From: Zhengitettix transpicula
Lineage: Eukaryota > Arthropoda > Insecta > Orthoptera > Tetrigidae
Direction: 5' to 3'
DNA: 64,000 nucleotides
Assembly: GCA_037074705.1 (NCBI GenBank)
Contig: CM073591.1
Span: forward strand, 82,662,032-82,726,031
The notes beneath the pieces were generated by a model. It did no database searches. It was given only the letters and a program-made list of their open reading frames with translations, and was not told the origin of the DNA. Each line of letters starts with the position of its first letter. Positions within the stretch are counted from its first letter, which is position 1. This document shows, piece after piece, positions 1 through 11,688 of the stretch. The translations under genes were made by a program, and so were the position numbers.

Positions 1-934
1 GCAATCAGGTCCCATTATTATTTAGCGGAGAACTGTCGTAATATGAAGAGTTCTAGTTAACGTAAAGTGACTGCGTATTAGAAGATTAGTAAAAAAATAT
101 GAGATTATAAACAGTATCATTTGGAAATGCGTTTAATATTGGTTTGTGTGAACGATTCTTAGTCATGAAGTCGTTACAATCGTTTAATTAAATATTGCCA
201 AACATCACGTAGAGGAAAGTGGAAAACAATTGTTAATGTCAAGCGACATATTATTAACAATAAAATAAAACAATTATTTATCATCAATTAAATAATCTCA
301 GGGATCCAGTGCCTAGTAGGATATTTATTTTAATGAATCTCCATGGATCGGCAATTGAAATTTGAATCTGGGCCACTCTCATTATCGTTCGATGGTTGCT
401 CGCAACCTGGCGTCCAGCGTCGGTTACCAGAAGTCTCAGCTACTACCTTAAGCTTATGTAGCAGCGACTCTCAACTCGTTGTCGACGGATTCATGTTTAA
501 TTTTATATCAAAAGCAATACCGACCTCCGATGAGGAACTGTTGAAATACATGGCGTATTAACGAGTTTCAATTCCGATAATAATATTACACGAATTATGA
601 TTGTACGCGATTCAATTTATTTTGGGAATATGCCTTTTCCGGATAAACATCTCAACACAATGCACACCATCATATATTCTCTCGACTCTCCGCTCTCTCT
701 TCATCTACTCTTGCAATTGTCCGACCACAGCTATTTTTATCTCATTGTCCTTCAGCTGTCCCCTTCTTATCATAACAAGAAAAAGGGACTACCCTTCAAT
801 TCGCTGTGGAAATATTATTACATTGTATAAATTACCGTATCAAGTTTTACGCTTTAAGTATATTGCAATAAATGCTGTAAAGAAATTTACAATCCAGGCC
901 AGTAGAAATTGGTTATTGTAACTCTTGAAAATTA
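1..934. other. AT-rich non-coding sequence (GPCR intron or 3' side)
   Basis: No feature is recognised. This stretch lies downstream of GPCR exon B, so it is probably the next intron of that gene. Positions 340-560 are somewhat richer in GC and hold a 72-codon plus-strand ORF that resembles no family I know. I looked on the minus strand here for an exon that would encode TM4 of the receptor and saw none. Confidence 0.4.
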
Positions 935-1573
935 TTATAGTGTTCGATAAAGTTTTCTCGGGATTCCAAACGGGTACCGTCGTTTAATTGTCACAACGTT
1001 TCGATGATTTAGCACCGCCATCTTGGCGTTGTGGCAATTAAACGACGCTACCCTGTTGGAATCCCGAGAAAACTTTATCCAGCACTTACACTGGGAAAAC
1101 CTACGTTCCTTATTATTATAGCGTTCTCTCTGTAAGACAACAGCCCAACGATCAGGAAGTAGTTGTTCCCTAACGTCGTCCTGAATGAGTGAAGTGGTGC
1201 ATGAACTATTCATATTACGATGAATGGTACACCTTTGGCTAATTTTTCCTATGTTTTGGGCTAAAATATTTGAAGTAGTCCAGAAGAGTAAACCCAACAT
1301 GACATATTCCGAGAATTTTCAATAATGTATTGTCATATTCAAGACATCTGGGTCATGCCGAATGCACAACAACATTCCGTTCAGTCGGACCCTATCAATT
1401 TTGAATACACCGTGGAGTGTTATTTCGCAATAAAGAACACGTCGTAAGGAAAATTCAATGTTTAGGAGATCACAAAGACATCTTTTGAGATAGCAATGAT
1501 GTGAACGCTTACATACCATAGCAGGACACATTTCTACTGTTGAGAAAACTAAAATTTGTTTACTTTGTTGCAA
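935..1573 (-). pseudogene. Decayed coding-like stretch, possibly a LINE remnant
   Basis: One minus-strand frame runs from 1573 to 935 with a single stop near 1319, which is long for this AT-rich background. The translated product is basic and rich in cysteine and histidine. A stretch near residues 45-70 loosely recalls the region before the YADD box of LINE reverse transcriptases, but the catalytic aspartate pair is not clear. The 3' end of the frame overlaps the hairpin repeat at 946-1079. I do not recognise the protein. It is most likely a dead transposon rather than an exon of the neighbouring receptor gene, because no splice sites frame it convincingly. Confidence 0.3.
946..1079. repeat. 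Imperfect palindrome (hairpin repeat, about 54-bp arms)
   Basis: The left arm (946-999) and the right arm (1027-1079) are near-perfect reverse complements. Each carries GTTTTCTCGGGATTCC and a TTTAATTG/CAATTAAA block, separated by a loop of about 27 bp. The sharp ends and the high arm identity suggest a small MITE-like or fold-back unit, or the terminal part of a larger element. No coding role is implied. Confidence 0.8.
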
Positions 1574-1605
1574 ATTCCAGTATGTTAAGAAGAGAGTTAC
1601 CTTAC

Positions 1606-1807
1606 CTGTGGAAAGACGGGGGAGTCATTGAGAACAGTGGTGAGCATATTGACCGTGGACACGGTGACGAGCAGAAGGAAGGCCGTCTCCAGCAGAGAGC
1701 ACTTCTGCACTGGCTGGCAGCGAAGAATACTCACTGCTAGAGGAAGCAGCAGGGCCGCTCTCGCGCAATCCACTAGCGCCTGATGGAACAGCAGCCCTTG
1801 AGACCAT
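1606..1807 (-). CDS. Rhodopsin-like GPCR, internal exon with TM2-TM3
   Basis: This is an internal exon of a seven-transmembrane G-protein-coupled receptor, a plasma-membrane protein of unknown ligand. On the minus strand it follows a pyrimidine-rich acceptor ending TTTTGTGTTCAG and ends at CCACAG|GTAAGG. It is 202 bp: one base that completes a codon, then 67 codons. It encodes TM2 (ALVDCARAALLLPLAVSIL, with the family-A aspartate in LVD), an extracellular loop with CQPVQKC (a candidate disulphide cysteine before TM3), and TM3 (LLETAFLLLVTVSTVNML). It is far richer in GC than the sequence around it. The missing first codon base pairs of exon A (AG) join its first base (A) to give Arg, so the frame continues from 46725. 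The usual D/E-R-Y at the end of TM3 is absent; the exon reads TTVLNDSPVF instead. TM4-TM7 must lie left of position 1. I do not know which receptor this is. Confidence 0.85.
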
Positions 1808-1809
1808 CT

Positions 1810-2454
1810 GAACACAAAATAACGAAATCAAACTGGTGCATGAAAAACATTTCGATAGAAATCAAATTTATTTACTTTTAATAGAGAAGGTCGCACTGAG
1901 AATTAATATTATTAACAGCTTCTATATTATTTAATGCGATAGAATTAGTAACATAGATGTCTAACTCCTGGCCCGATAGACTTTGAATTTTATATACTGA
2001 GCGATCAGCTGTCATGAGGTGTAGTTCCCTTCTGTCGGCAGGAAGAGGACACAAGCACTTGAAAATTTGATACGCTCCTCGCTATGTGGCGTGGTGACGC
2101 CAGCTCTAATTTTAAGGGACCAAATAAATATATACACCCTTGACATTCATTAAAAAACTTCGATGTACAAAATATCAAAATAAAATATTTGCATAAGTGT
2201 TTGTAGTTATTTTTGTGCTACTTCTACGATATTCCAGCTATAACGTACGAGGGCTTGATTAATAACTATGATACATAAATGAACCCTTTGAGGTCCTATG
2301 TCCTGTGTAGCGGGACAGTGTGTTTTCCTCGTTGTAGTCCGATTTGATCTTTAACGATCGGCCCGTAGCGGTCCGTAGGAAGTTCTAAAAGCATAATTTG
2401 CAGTAGCTTTCGGTTTGCGACAGGTTTTTGTTTTATTTGGGGGGGGGGGGAGTC
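1810..2454. other. Intron sequence, no gene seen
   Basis: Mostly AT-rich. The segments 1960-2110 and 2240-2435 are richer in GC and look like fragments of unknown interspersed repeats. A poly-G run of 12 sits at about 2439-2450, just before the fold-back element. Confidence 0.4.
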
Positions 2455-3415
2455 CGACACGCTACATGAAGGTAATCCACGTTGGGCAAATCCCCTTTAA
2501 TAGAATAGGAAGGAATTTGAAAGGCGGGATGCGGAAGGGTAGAGGAAGGTAGCCAAGGGTTAACTAGGGCTCCCGGGCTATATTTTAAGGATACTACCCG
2601 GCATTCGCCTAAAGAAATGGAGGGAAAACCCTAGAAAAACCTGCATCAGGTAGGTCGGGCATTGGGTACTTGTCCCACGCCCTTCCGATAGCGGGAGAGG
2701 AGTTTGCTGTGGGGACGCAGCATTCCCTTCTCCGTGCCTCGACCAATTTAGGAAGCAGCTGGCCGACTATTCCAATGGGAATAGCGGACAACACTTACCG
2801 TATGCCCAAGGTCTGTGACCCCGGAACATACACCTCTCAGAACAGGCCGAGGTGCCTCGGCTTGTGGGAACCTTAGTTCAAAAACGGAGAGGAAAAGGCA
2901 TCCCCAAAGGTAGCCCCTTCGTATCTCTCCTACAAGGTTCTACCTGCGAGAGAACATCCCTCGCAGATACTGCCTGCGAGAGAATAGCCCTCGCAGACTT
3001 CGGGGTTGGTTTGCGACAGGGTTGCAAGGAAACAAACAAAGTTTATTTTCAGAAGGAAGCCTGCGAGAGAATTCTCTCGCCGGTGAACCTTCCCAGAGAG
3101 CTCTGGTAATCGGCCAACTGCCTCCTAAACTGGTCAAATCACGGAGAGGGGAAAGCTGCGACGCCACAGCAAACCCCTCTCCAGCCATCGGAAGGGCGTG
3201 GGACAAGTACCAAATTCCCGACCAACGTGATGCAGGTTTTTCCTGCATCACTTTGAGGCGAATTACCGGGTAGGATCCTTAAACCATACTCCGGGAGGGC
3301 TACGCTGCTCTACTTACCGCATCCCCCCGTTTACTCCTTTTCCTATGTTATAAGAGGGGAATTGCCACTATGTGGATTACTCTATACATAGCCTGTCTAC
3401 ACGTACAAAAAAAAG
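2455..3415. mobile_element. Fold-back element: two copies of one repeat in inverted orientation
   Basis: The left arm (2455-2810) reads outward as the reverse complement of the right arm (3100-3415). Both carry CCGCATCCC, the TACCCGG/CCGGGTA block, the GCATCAGG/CCTGATGC block, and CACGCCCTTCC or its complement. The same unit occurs singly at 43560-44115 and as a short fragment at 37650-37760. Between the arms are small hairpins: GCCGAGGTGCCTCGGC near 2850 and repeats of CTGCGAGAGAA...CCTCGCAG at 2945-3070. No transposase is encoded. The arrangement could be a fold-back/MITE-type transposon or two separate inverted insertions. Confidence 0.75.
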
Positions 3416-4629
3416 TTTATTAATTTTTTTAATGTTAATTTAAAGTTGATTTAATTTCAACTTTTTAATTAACAAATTATAATTTGCGTATGATATTTTT
3501 CTAATCAGTTTACTGGATTAGACCCGGCTTACCCGTAAATGCCTTGGGAAATATTTATTTTTATTTAGACTTCCCAGGCTTTTCTGTTACTGCGCTCAGC
3601 ACAATCTGTCCCTCCTCGATTATCTTACTGGCTCAAAAAGTTCTGCAAACTAATTAATCTTTCTTTTTTGTTGATACTTAATTTATTTCCCTTTTTGACA
3701 CATTGTTGAGTTCTAACACATTTTACCAAATCCATTATCAGCCATTATTGGGTGTGTAGTCAACAAACAGTTTGTCAGGATAGTGCTGTTGGCGATCCAG
3801 CCCAGTAAAGAAACGTCCGACTGTCTACCACAGGATTTAGTTTAATGATCAACGAATGCATTCACCAATCGTCCAACATCGCCTTTGAACTTTAGCAGCA
3901 TCCAAAATTCACTCCACGGTTTGATGTCCGTAAGCTTAAAAAATCATACATCATGTAGTCAAGGTCAAAGTCAAAGGTATTATTTAATTGTCTTATTACA
4001 ATTGAGTGTTTACCGTGATCTAATTATGAATCCACTCGTTGACCAAAGGTTTGAAGAGTCAAACGTCTTAATTAATCTGTTATAATCTGAGTTCGTTTAA
4101 TGAGCCAAATTTTCTTTTAAAATGTGCCATTGGAACATTTTTAATTAAATCATATATATTAATGTAATTTATCGTCAGCACTATTGAAATATATCAATTG
4201 TATTTTATTGTAACAGCTGTAAATTAACGCTTTCTGTAGCTTCCGGAGAAAATAATTATGATTGTCATTGTCGAAGGAGTTTATATTACAATTACTTCAC
4301 AGAAACATAAAAACGCGTGATTATGTGGAAATACACCGTTGAGTCCGGTCACCGAAGGTACGCAGAAATGGCAGTCAACAATCAGAAAATTCAAGCTAAG
4401 AGTTCTTTTTACCGGCTGCAAATGAGGCTGCTGTACATCTAAATCGATCGGACAGACAACTGAAAGTGTTACTTCCTTGCTTTCCGTACGATAATAAAAT
4501 TCCTTAAAATATATATACAATTCCCTCAGTCATAAATATGTTTCTTCGTTGCTCTCCAAACGACAAAATTTGGTAAATGAGTCATTAGATACAATTTTCA
4601 AACTTCATCCAATAAAAATATTTTTTTAT
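3416..4629. other. Intron sequence, no gene seen
   Basis: AT-rich, with no clear ORF, repeat family or motif that I can name. The 66- and 79-codon frames here have no recognisable protein features. Confidence 0.4.
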
Positions 4630-4822
4630 ATTGATTTATTTACAGTCGCATCAACAGCTCTGATTATTAGCGATTCAGTATGGGAAATAATTTTTTCTAG
4701 TCGGGGGACTTATTTGCCGAGAGTTTCTCTCAAGCACACAAACATCCATGCCTTCATCGGGATTCACACCCGGGACCTCAGTGATGCGAGGCAGTCACGC
4801 TGACCCCTAGACCACAGGAGGT
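4630..4822 (-). mobile_element. tRNA-derived SINE
   Basis: On the minus strand the head carries a pol III A-box-like TGGTCTAGGGGTCA (4801-4814) and a B-box-like CGGGTGTGAATCCCG (4758-4772). A body of about 110 bp follows and ends in TGTAAATAAAT plus an A/T-rich tail. The same head, body and tail appear on the plus strand at 14925-15136, which defines a family. There is no cloverleaf acceptor stem, so it is a retroposon and not a working tRNA gene. Confidence 0.85.
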
Positions 4823-6283
4823 TAATAAAAATACTTAACCGGTTCCCTGAGTTAAATCAAGTTTCGTCATTGCTCTCCAAACGACAATTAATTTGCCAGT
4901 GAGATAACCAATGACCAAACTGCCTTACTAAACTAAATATGCATCATATTTAGAACTATATGCATTTTTAAATTACACTATGTGAAATTAGATTAAGATA
5001 GGTGAGCTCGGCACCACATTTGATTATTACAAAGATTGTCGGGAACAATCTAGAATGTGACAATACTTACAGAAACAATGTCAAAAGAAAATGAGCTTTT
5101 AGTATATTTGACATAAATGTTATTAAAATTTTACGAAATATCTGCTACTACCCTTAAAACGTGAGTACTGATTGGGATTCTGTTTTACTTTACTCATGAG
5201 ATACAAAATTATGCACTTTAAATTCATAAAAACCACGTTGATATCCGACAGTGCACGTATTAATTGCAGAGAATAGAAGAGTTGATATTATATAGTAGTG
5301 AAACTAATGAAATGGTCGCTGAACACGGGAGATATTTATGAGCCGCAGTCTGCGGTTTGGTGGCGGGAGTAATTCTGCGGCTACGAGTGTGTAGAGTTGT
5401 GTCTGTGTTACAAATGTACTGTCTAAATCCCAATCCGTTATGGGACAAGCCGTCTCCTCTGCAGCAGGCTCCTGTGGCTATCCATTTAGTTAATCACACG
5501 GACGCAAGGCAAACTTCCTAATTATATAGACTCAAGCCATGTAGCTGGCTTTCCCCACTGACGTTTCCTTCGATCAATCCTTCGAGAGTTATGGTGATGA
5601 TCTTCCTGACTATTTGATTCAATAACTTTTTAACAAAGAAATACCTTCAATAAAAGTGACTATGGATACACTGATAATACGTGTAAGTCATTTCCAACGT
5701 ATATACGAGTTTTTTACTGTAAGTTACTGCACTTACCAGGAGTCTGCACTAAAACAAGTTTCGAGTATAATCCTTCTAACCATTAATAATTATATGTAAA
5801 ATCAAAAAAAGCAAAAAACAGAATAATTATTCTTAATAAAATCTGAAGCCAATGAAAAATTAAATAAAATTTGATTAAAATATTCCATTCGATATGCAAA
5901 TATTTAAAAATGCAGGTTTAAATCTGATATTAAAATACAAAATATAAATTAAAAAAATATAATGTAGTAGCTACCAAACAAACAAAATTAAGTGATAAAT
6001 TTCAATTTTCTAACTATTTTTATTCACATGACGAAATCAAACAAGGATTGCAGAAACGTGTGGTATTTATTTCATCACGTAATGTTGAATGTTTATTGAT
6101 TACTTCATTATGCTTAAAACAATAATTTTCAACTAATAAAGACGTAATTAGGTTTAAATAAAGTGGGAAGAATCAATTTAATTCTTTACTATATGTAACA
6201 TTAGTTGTAATGATTTACTTTTATAATATATATATATAAACTTTTCATTCATATTGATAAACCTAAATTAAATTTTCACAAAA
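4823..6283. other. Intron sequence, no gene seen
   Basis: AT-rich. The segment 5340-5590 is richer in GC and may be an old repeat fragment; nothing in it is recognisable. The 62-codon minus-strand frame at 5260-5448 has no family features. Confidence 0.4.
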
Positions 6284-6830
6284 TTAAATATACATTTTAA
6301 ATTTCTTAAAATAAAAATCACTCAGATTAAGAAATAAAGTGTCTGGGATTTTCATTAAAAACTTCTGAATATGCCAACTCTTCTGATTTACCATTAGAAT
6401 CACTATTCCATGGTTATGTATATTAACACTATATGGAAATGAACAAACGCACTTTCTTGCGAGCCCGAGCCAATTTTGTCGTTTCTCAATCAGCATCCGT
6501 TTCAAATAATCCAACAGAGCATCATAAAAGAGCCGACACATGGTTGTGCCCTTTTTCAAGAAATCTATGAATATTATACCGTGAGAATCCCAAAAACCTG
6601 TGGCTATCATCTTTCTAACGCCCTTCGCATTTTTATGTGCACTTTCACCAGCTTTGATCCATTGTTTTTTGGTCTCTGGAGTGTGGATCCAAGTTTCATC
6701 GAAGGTTACGATTGTGCGTAAAAAGTCTTATGGGCTATGCCTAAACATTGCTGGACCCATCTCGCACAAAGCTTTTTCGTGCACGCATTCAGTTGAGTAC
6801 GATTTCTCGATGTTTTCCTGAGTGGTGACC
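6284..6830 (-). pseudogene. mariner transposase remnant (catalytic core part)
   Basis: The minus strand encodes a decayed piece of a Tc1/mariner-superfamily transposase, the enzyme that cuts and pastes mariner DNA at TA sites. It shows TFDETWIHTPETKKQW, which holds the first catalytic Asp of the DD(34)D triad, then KNAKGVRKMIATGFWDSHG and IIFIDFLKKG, which are hallmark mariner strings. A stop lies just upstream of the DETW box. After residues matching EKRQNW the frame drifts, and the expected HQDNAPAH box with the second Asp is lost. The N-terminal HTH and the inverted terminal repeats are not visible. It is a dead fragment inside the GPCR intron. Confidence 0.9.
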
Positions 6831-8662
6831 TTAGTGGCTGAGTGGCTGTATATATTGTTATATAGGCCTATTTCATTATAATACTGAATAGATCAAGAAT
6901 AATTATATATAGTATTTTCCTAAGAAGAGGGGAAAGCTGCACTTATAAGCGATCAAGCTGGCGATCTACTGGACGTGTGGAAAGACACGAAGTGTACGGA
7001 ATCGTATAATTGAATAAATCATTCACAAATAGAGACAAATTGAAATAGAACTATATATAAAAACGGTAATAATATGAGGCAAGATACACCGTAAGCAATG
7101 ACTTGAAATAGCTGTTAACAGTTCTTTTAAATATGAGCCTACTTGCATCAATACTGGCATGCACTTATTGCTTACGGAATAAGTCTTTAAAAACTGTATT
7201 TTTGTCCGATTTCAGCTACCAGGAATATTGGCGTTAAGAAAAAAGACTAAACTATCCCTCAGTCACTAATATACCCATTCAATGGGACACACATCTCACT
7301 AATAATATTTAATAAGTCTTTATTTATACTGAAAGATTGTACTTCTAAATGCTTTCTCGAGCCCCAGAACAAGTCTCATAAGACCACGTAACCCGAAGAT
7401 TAGGAAACCAGACTAACAAGACTTTAGGGGATGCGGACCCGCAAAGACCACATCCTACCTTCGTAACTTCCAAGTACACACTAAGAGGCTCTTGCCATTA
7501 ATATATATACGAGCCTACGAACGTCACATTCCGTAAAATAGACATGTTCGAAGAAGATTAGCTAAGAAATTCATTTGAATAATTGTTGGTTAAACAAGTA
7601 GAACTATTTTAAAGAAAAAACTTATTCAAATGATAATAATATAGAATTTATAATGACTGGAGCATAAAAATAATAACCTCTGTATTAGCTAAAATTTTCT
7701 TTTCGATCACTATTAATTATAAATTATATGTTTTCTAGAACAATTTAAGTGTTATAATAAATAAATTAAGTGTTATAATATTTATATAAATATAATATAA
7801 TATTTACATAATTAATAAGACTCGACATTGAATCAATATATATTACCAATCCTGATACCTAAAATAGTTTTCCCAGAACGGCTTTGTTAACAGATACGAT
7901 TAAGACATTTAAAGTATCGATTAGCTAAGAAGTAGCTTATTTAAATTTTTTAAAATTGATCCAGAAGATGTTTATGGCTTAAAGTAAATAATTTTTAACA
8001 GCAGTTGTTGAAAAATTTACTATTGTATTATCCTGGCTCGACAGCCCATTAAGGACTTTGGCCTACCGTGACGACTGTCAGACCTTACATGACACATTCT
8101 GGATTTAGGAGTGACACGTGATCAGAGTGTCGGTTTTTCGTCAGCCTTAACCCCTGAAAAATTAACTACTAGTGTTTAATTTTTTTACTTATAAACCAGG
8201 GTGAAATAAATATTTTATGAAATTTTATTAAATATTATATGAAATTTTATTAAATATTTTAAGCAATTATTTATGAATGTAAATTAGATAAAAAAATAAA
8301 AAAATAATTCTAATATTTAAAGAAGTAGAATATTTTAAACGCTTAGAAATTCTCAGAACAACACTTTAGAAAAGACTTCGGTTTATTAAAAATATTCAGA
8401 GTTTTTTCTCAAAATATCCTAAAACTCTCATAATTTTTATTCATTACATCAGTCATATTACGGGGACGCTTTCTAAAGTAAAAATATAATATTTACATAA
8501 TTTTTGTTCTAAAGTTATTTTAAATTAACGATCTAAAATTATTTTCATAGTTTACGTCATACAGGTAAATGATGCGGTTAGCCAGAAACTTGTTAAATGA
8601 TTTCTTATTTTCATTTGTTAATCATTCTTTAATGTGATAAGACTTTAGATAAAAATTTCATA
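6831..8662. other. AT-rich intron sequence with short repeats
   Basis: No gene is seen. An 11-bp inverted pair CCGTAAGCAAT (near 7090) and ATTGCTTACGG (near 7168) brackets about 80 bp and may be a tiny MITE. Short tandem units occur at 7745-7800 (AAGTGTTATAATA) and at 8215-8262 (ATGAAATTTTATTAAATATT, twice). Confidence 0.45.
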
Positions 8663-8796
8663 TTTTGAATGATGACTCAAAAAGAAAATAAAGACATTAA
8701 TTACAAAAAATATTACAGAAATATTATTCACAAATATTATACACACTCAAGTGGCTGCTACCTCTCTCCCTCACACAGGCACACGCATTATATGTA
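8663..8796 (+). repeat. Direct repeat, copy 1 of 2
   Basis: This stretch runs from TGAATGATGACT through ATTATACACACTCAAGTGGC to CACACAGGCAC. It recurs at 9604-9745 in the same orientation with few differences and an 8-10 bp indel. The copies are about 940 bp apart. I do not know the family. Confidence 0.8.
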
Positions 8797-9603
8797 TTTT
8801 ACTCACTTTGGAGATGCAGAAACGTATTTCTGGGTCCTGTTTAAATTAAATTTCTATGTGAATGACCCTTTCAGTAATGCAGTATTCTGAACACAAAGTG
8901 ATAATTTTTTTTCAGATTTGCAACCCGGCAGACATTTGGCTCCACTTCGATCTAATCGATGACAGAGAAGTGAGCAATTCATCGCTATTACGAATACAAC
9001 TGTTTTACATTTTACGTAATTTGCATGTAACCCAAATTCTGAAATTTACCGCAGTACGACGTATTCTACTTTAAACAAATATAGAGATTTCCCCCTGAAC
9101 TGTGATTCGCGGAATCGATTGCTTGTAGTTTTAAGTGCTATAAAGTATTACGTTGTACACTGATACTCTGACGTGATTCATTTTTTGTAAGTTACAGAGT
9201 ATATATTGATTACATTTATGTTATATAGTGGTTACTACTACACAACAACCTGTAGAATAGTTTTTATATATTTCGCAATTATTATTTGAGAGACCAAAAC
9301 ATATCCGCGTACAATCATGTAAAGCATTCTAAATAATTTATTATAATTGATCGTAGTAATTGTGGTATGATTTTAATCGTTTTACAACAAAATAATTGAT
9401 TTATATAAAATATCAGTTTCACTGCGAAAATTTCTGGCCATCTGTTAGGTCTTAAATTAAAATATAATATTTATTAAATATATATTAAATTTTGACTTTA
9501 TTACTTTTTTTGTTAGAAAGGGTCGTTTATAACCGTCAATTGTATATAGCGTAACTATAAACAAATTTTCAAAAAACAAAAATTTAAAATAGAAAATTTT
9601 ATT
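8797..9603. other. Intron sequence between the direct repeats
   Basis: AT-rich with no gene or known repeat visible. The 70-73-codon frames at 8669-9074 overlap the direct repeat and have no family features. Confidence 0.4.
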
Positions 9604-9745
9604 TTTTGAATGATGACTAACATGTTATTTAAAAAGGAAATAAAGACATTAATTACAAAAAAGATTACAGAAATAACATTCACAAATATTATACACACTC
9701 AAGTGGCTGCTACCTCTCTCTCTCACACAGGCACATGCATTATAT
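9604..9745 (+). repeat. Direct repeat, copy 2 of 2
   Basis: Same sequence as 8663-8796, including CAAGTGGCTGCTACCTCTCT, followed directly by an (AT)n run at 9740-9760. Both copies have TTTGAATGATGAC at the left edge. Confidence 0.8.
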
Positions 9746-9989
9746 ATATATATATATATTGTAATGATTATGTCTTTATTACTAAATATTAAAAATAAAC
9801 TTTATTTCATGAAGATACAAAAATACATTAATTATAAATTTATTATTGGGTCTGCAAAAAAAATTAACATTAGCTCCGGCTTGGTTATAAAGTCCTCCTC
9901 AACAGGGTAAAGTGGGTGGTTCGGTAGCTATTCAAGAACAGAGTCTATTTCCGCACTGTGTAAAAAATTCTACTTTTGAAAGCACTTTA

Positions 9990-10370
9990 CAAAAATTGTG
10001 ATGCTTACTTTACTTGTGGCGTCAGCCGACTTACAGTGGGTCACTGGTCTCGTCGTAAGCAGCCCATCTTCTTCGGCCTCCCCGCGATGTACGTCCTTCA
10101 AAACCTTTGTTTCTTCCCGCTCGCCAAATTCTCCACCCTCTCACTCCACTTTCAGCCTTCACTCTGTCTGTCTCCCTGCGTCTGTCCTTGCGTCTGTCTC
10201 TCTTTCACCCGGGTTCGGAGTATTTATTCGTACTCCGCCCCCCCCCCCACAAACGATGCAAAAAAAGGGACCTGTACCCGCGATTTCTCTTGGCCTCTCG
10301 GGCAAGCACAGTGCACGTTTAATGTATTCCTCCTCAGGCCCGCGGACACAAGGGCGGCCACTTAAGGTTG
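9990..10370. other. GC-rich, pyrimidine-rich block of unknown nature
   Basis: About 380 bp stand out from the AT-rich intron. The plus strand is rich in C and T (CTCCACCCTCTCACTCC, CTGTCTGTCTCCCTG, then a run of about 10 C near 10240). Two overlapping frames of 129 and 139 codons stay open mainly because of this composition, and I recognise no domain in either. It could be an unknown repeat, an exon of an unplaced transcript or a regulatory element. Confidence 0.4.
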
Positions 10371-11643
10371 TTATTCACTACATTATATATAGTGTTTGTC
10401 TATGTGTATGTGATTAATGTGCCATATTTAATTGTGATAGGAAAATCTTTAACTCGTTATTAAATCATACGAATCTAGTTGATGTCTACTACGGCTAAAA
10501 TTTCTGGATAAAGGGAAAATACATTGTAATTTTATGTTTCAGGCAGGCGCTAGTATATATGTGGTACTAACGGTTGAATTTCCCGTTGTAGTTACTCAAT
10601 GATCCCAAAGGGAAATCAAAGTTCTTAGGTCTGGCGATCATCGACTATCTAATTATTCTTGTGTTTTACTCAATCAAACTGCCATACGATTTAATTAGCA
10701 ACAGTAGGTTGGCGTTTGTTTATCAATAATATTTAAAGTCTTATATATAAAATAAAGAGCTTGGACTTCAGTTAAAGTTATATGGTAAAAATGTCAGAAG
10801 GCCATAATAAAATAATGGTAAATATAAATCCTCTCAATATAAATTATAAAATTTACTATGATTTTATTTATTGCATTTATTATTTAAATTTAATTGCCCT
10901 GGGTTCTTAAAATTCATAAGTTCTAAACAACACATTTATTATCAGAAAATTAAAAAACGTAAATATTGTAATTGTACAAAATTGAGAATTTAATTACAAA
11001 CCAAATTGTAGAAGGATATATAGCTCAGTGAAAAGTTCGTAGACATAAAAAAATTTTCATCAGGGTGTTAAGTGGGGGTGCTGTAAATATATCCAGAAAT
11101 TTCAGGCTGAACTCTACCTCAATAAAAACCTCGTGATTTGACCTCACACTCAATGTATAAAATAAATTGGCACACTCTTACTTTTACTGTTCTCTGTTCT
11201 CGAACCGACGTACGGGAAGCAGGCAGGATCTCCGCAGCTGATCAGCAAGTCAGGAGGGATAGCGTTATTCTGCAGCTTCACTTCATACATGACAATTAGA
11301 ATTAAAGCTCTAATTCCCTTGATTGTTCCTTCCGTTTATTATTTCGCGTTTTATATTATAGAATATTCCGCGCATTTTTATACATTCTTGTTGAATTGCG
11401 CCGCAACTGTGAACTTCTATAATGAATCATAATAATCAAACGCTGAATTTAACAGTAAAAATATAACAAATGCAAAATTAAAAGTTTTCAATTATAACCA
11501 TAATTAATCGGAGGTTAAATATTCAGTTAAAATATTCTGAAGGAGTTAATACGTATCTAACAGTTTATAATTACAAGTGTTTTCTAGTAAATTTAACAAT
11601 ATAAAAAATACTCGAAACCAATAATTAAATCTAATTCACTTCA
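10371..11643. other. AT-rich intron sequence, no gene seen
   Basis: Nothing recognised. The segment 11040-11280 has slightly higher GC (around GAACCGACGTACGGGAAGC) and may be an old repeat fragment. Confidence 0.4.
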
Positions 11644-11647
11644 TCAC

Positions 11648-11648
11648 A

Positions 11649-11688
<40 letters not shown>

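Noticed and set aside
1540..1831. Other frames over exon B (plus-strand 66 codons, minus-strand 68 codons)
   Set aside because: They are shadows of the TM2-TM3 exon and give no membrane pattern.
4740..4830. tRNA gene on the minus strand
   Set aside because: A- and B-box-like motifs are present but there is no cloverleaf or acceptor stem, and the sequence continues into a SINE body shared with another copy.
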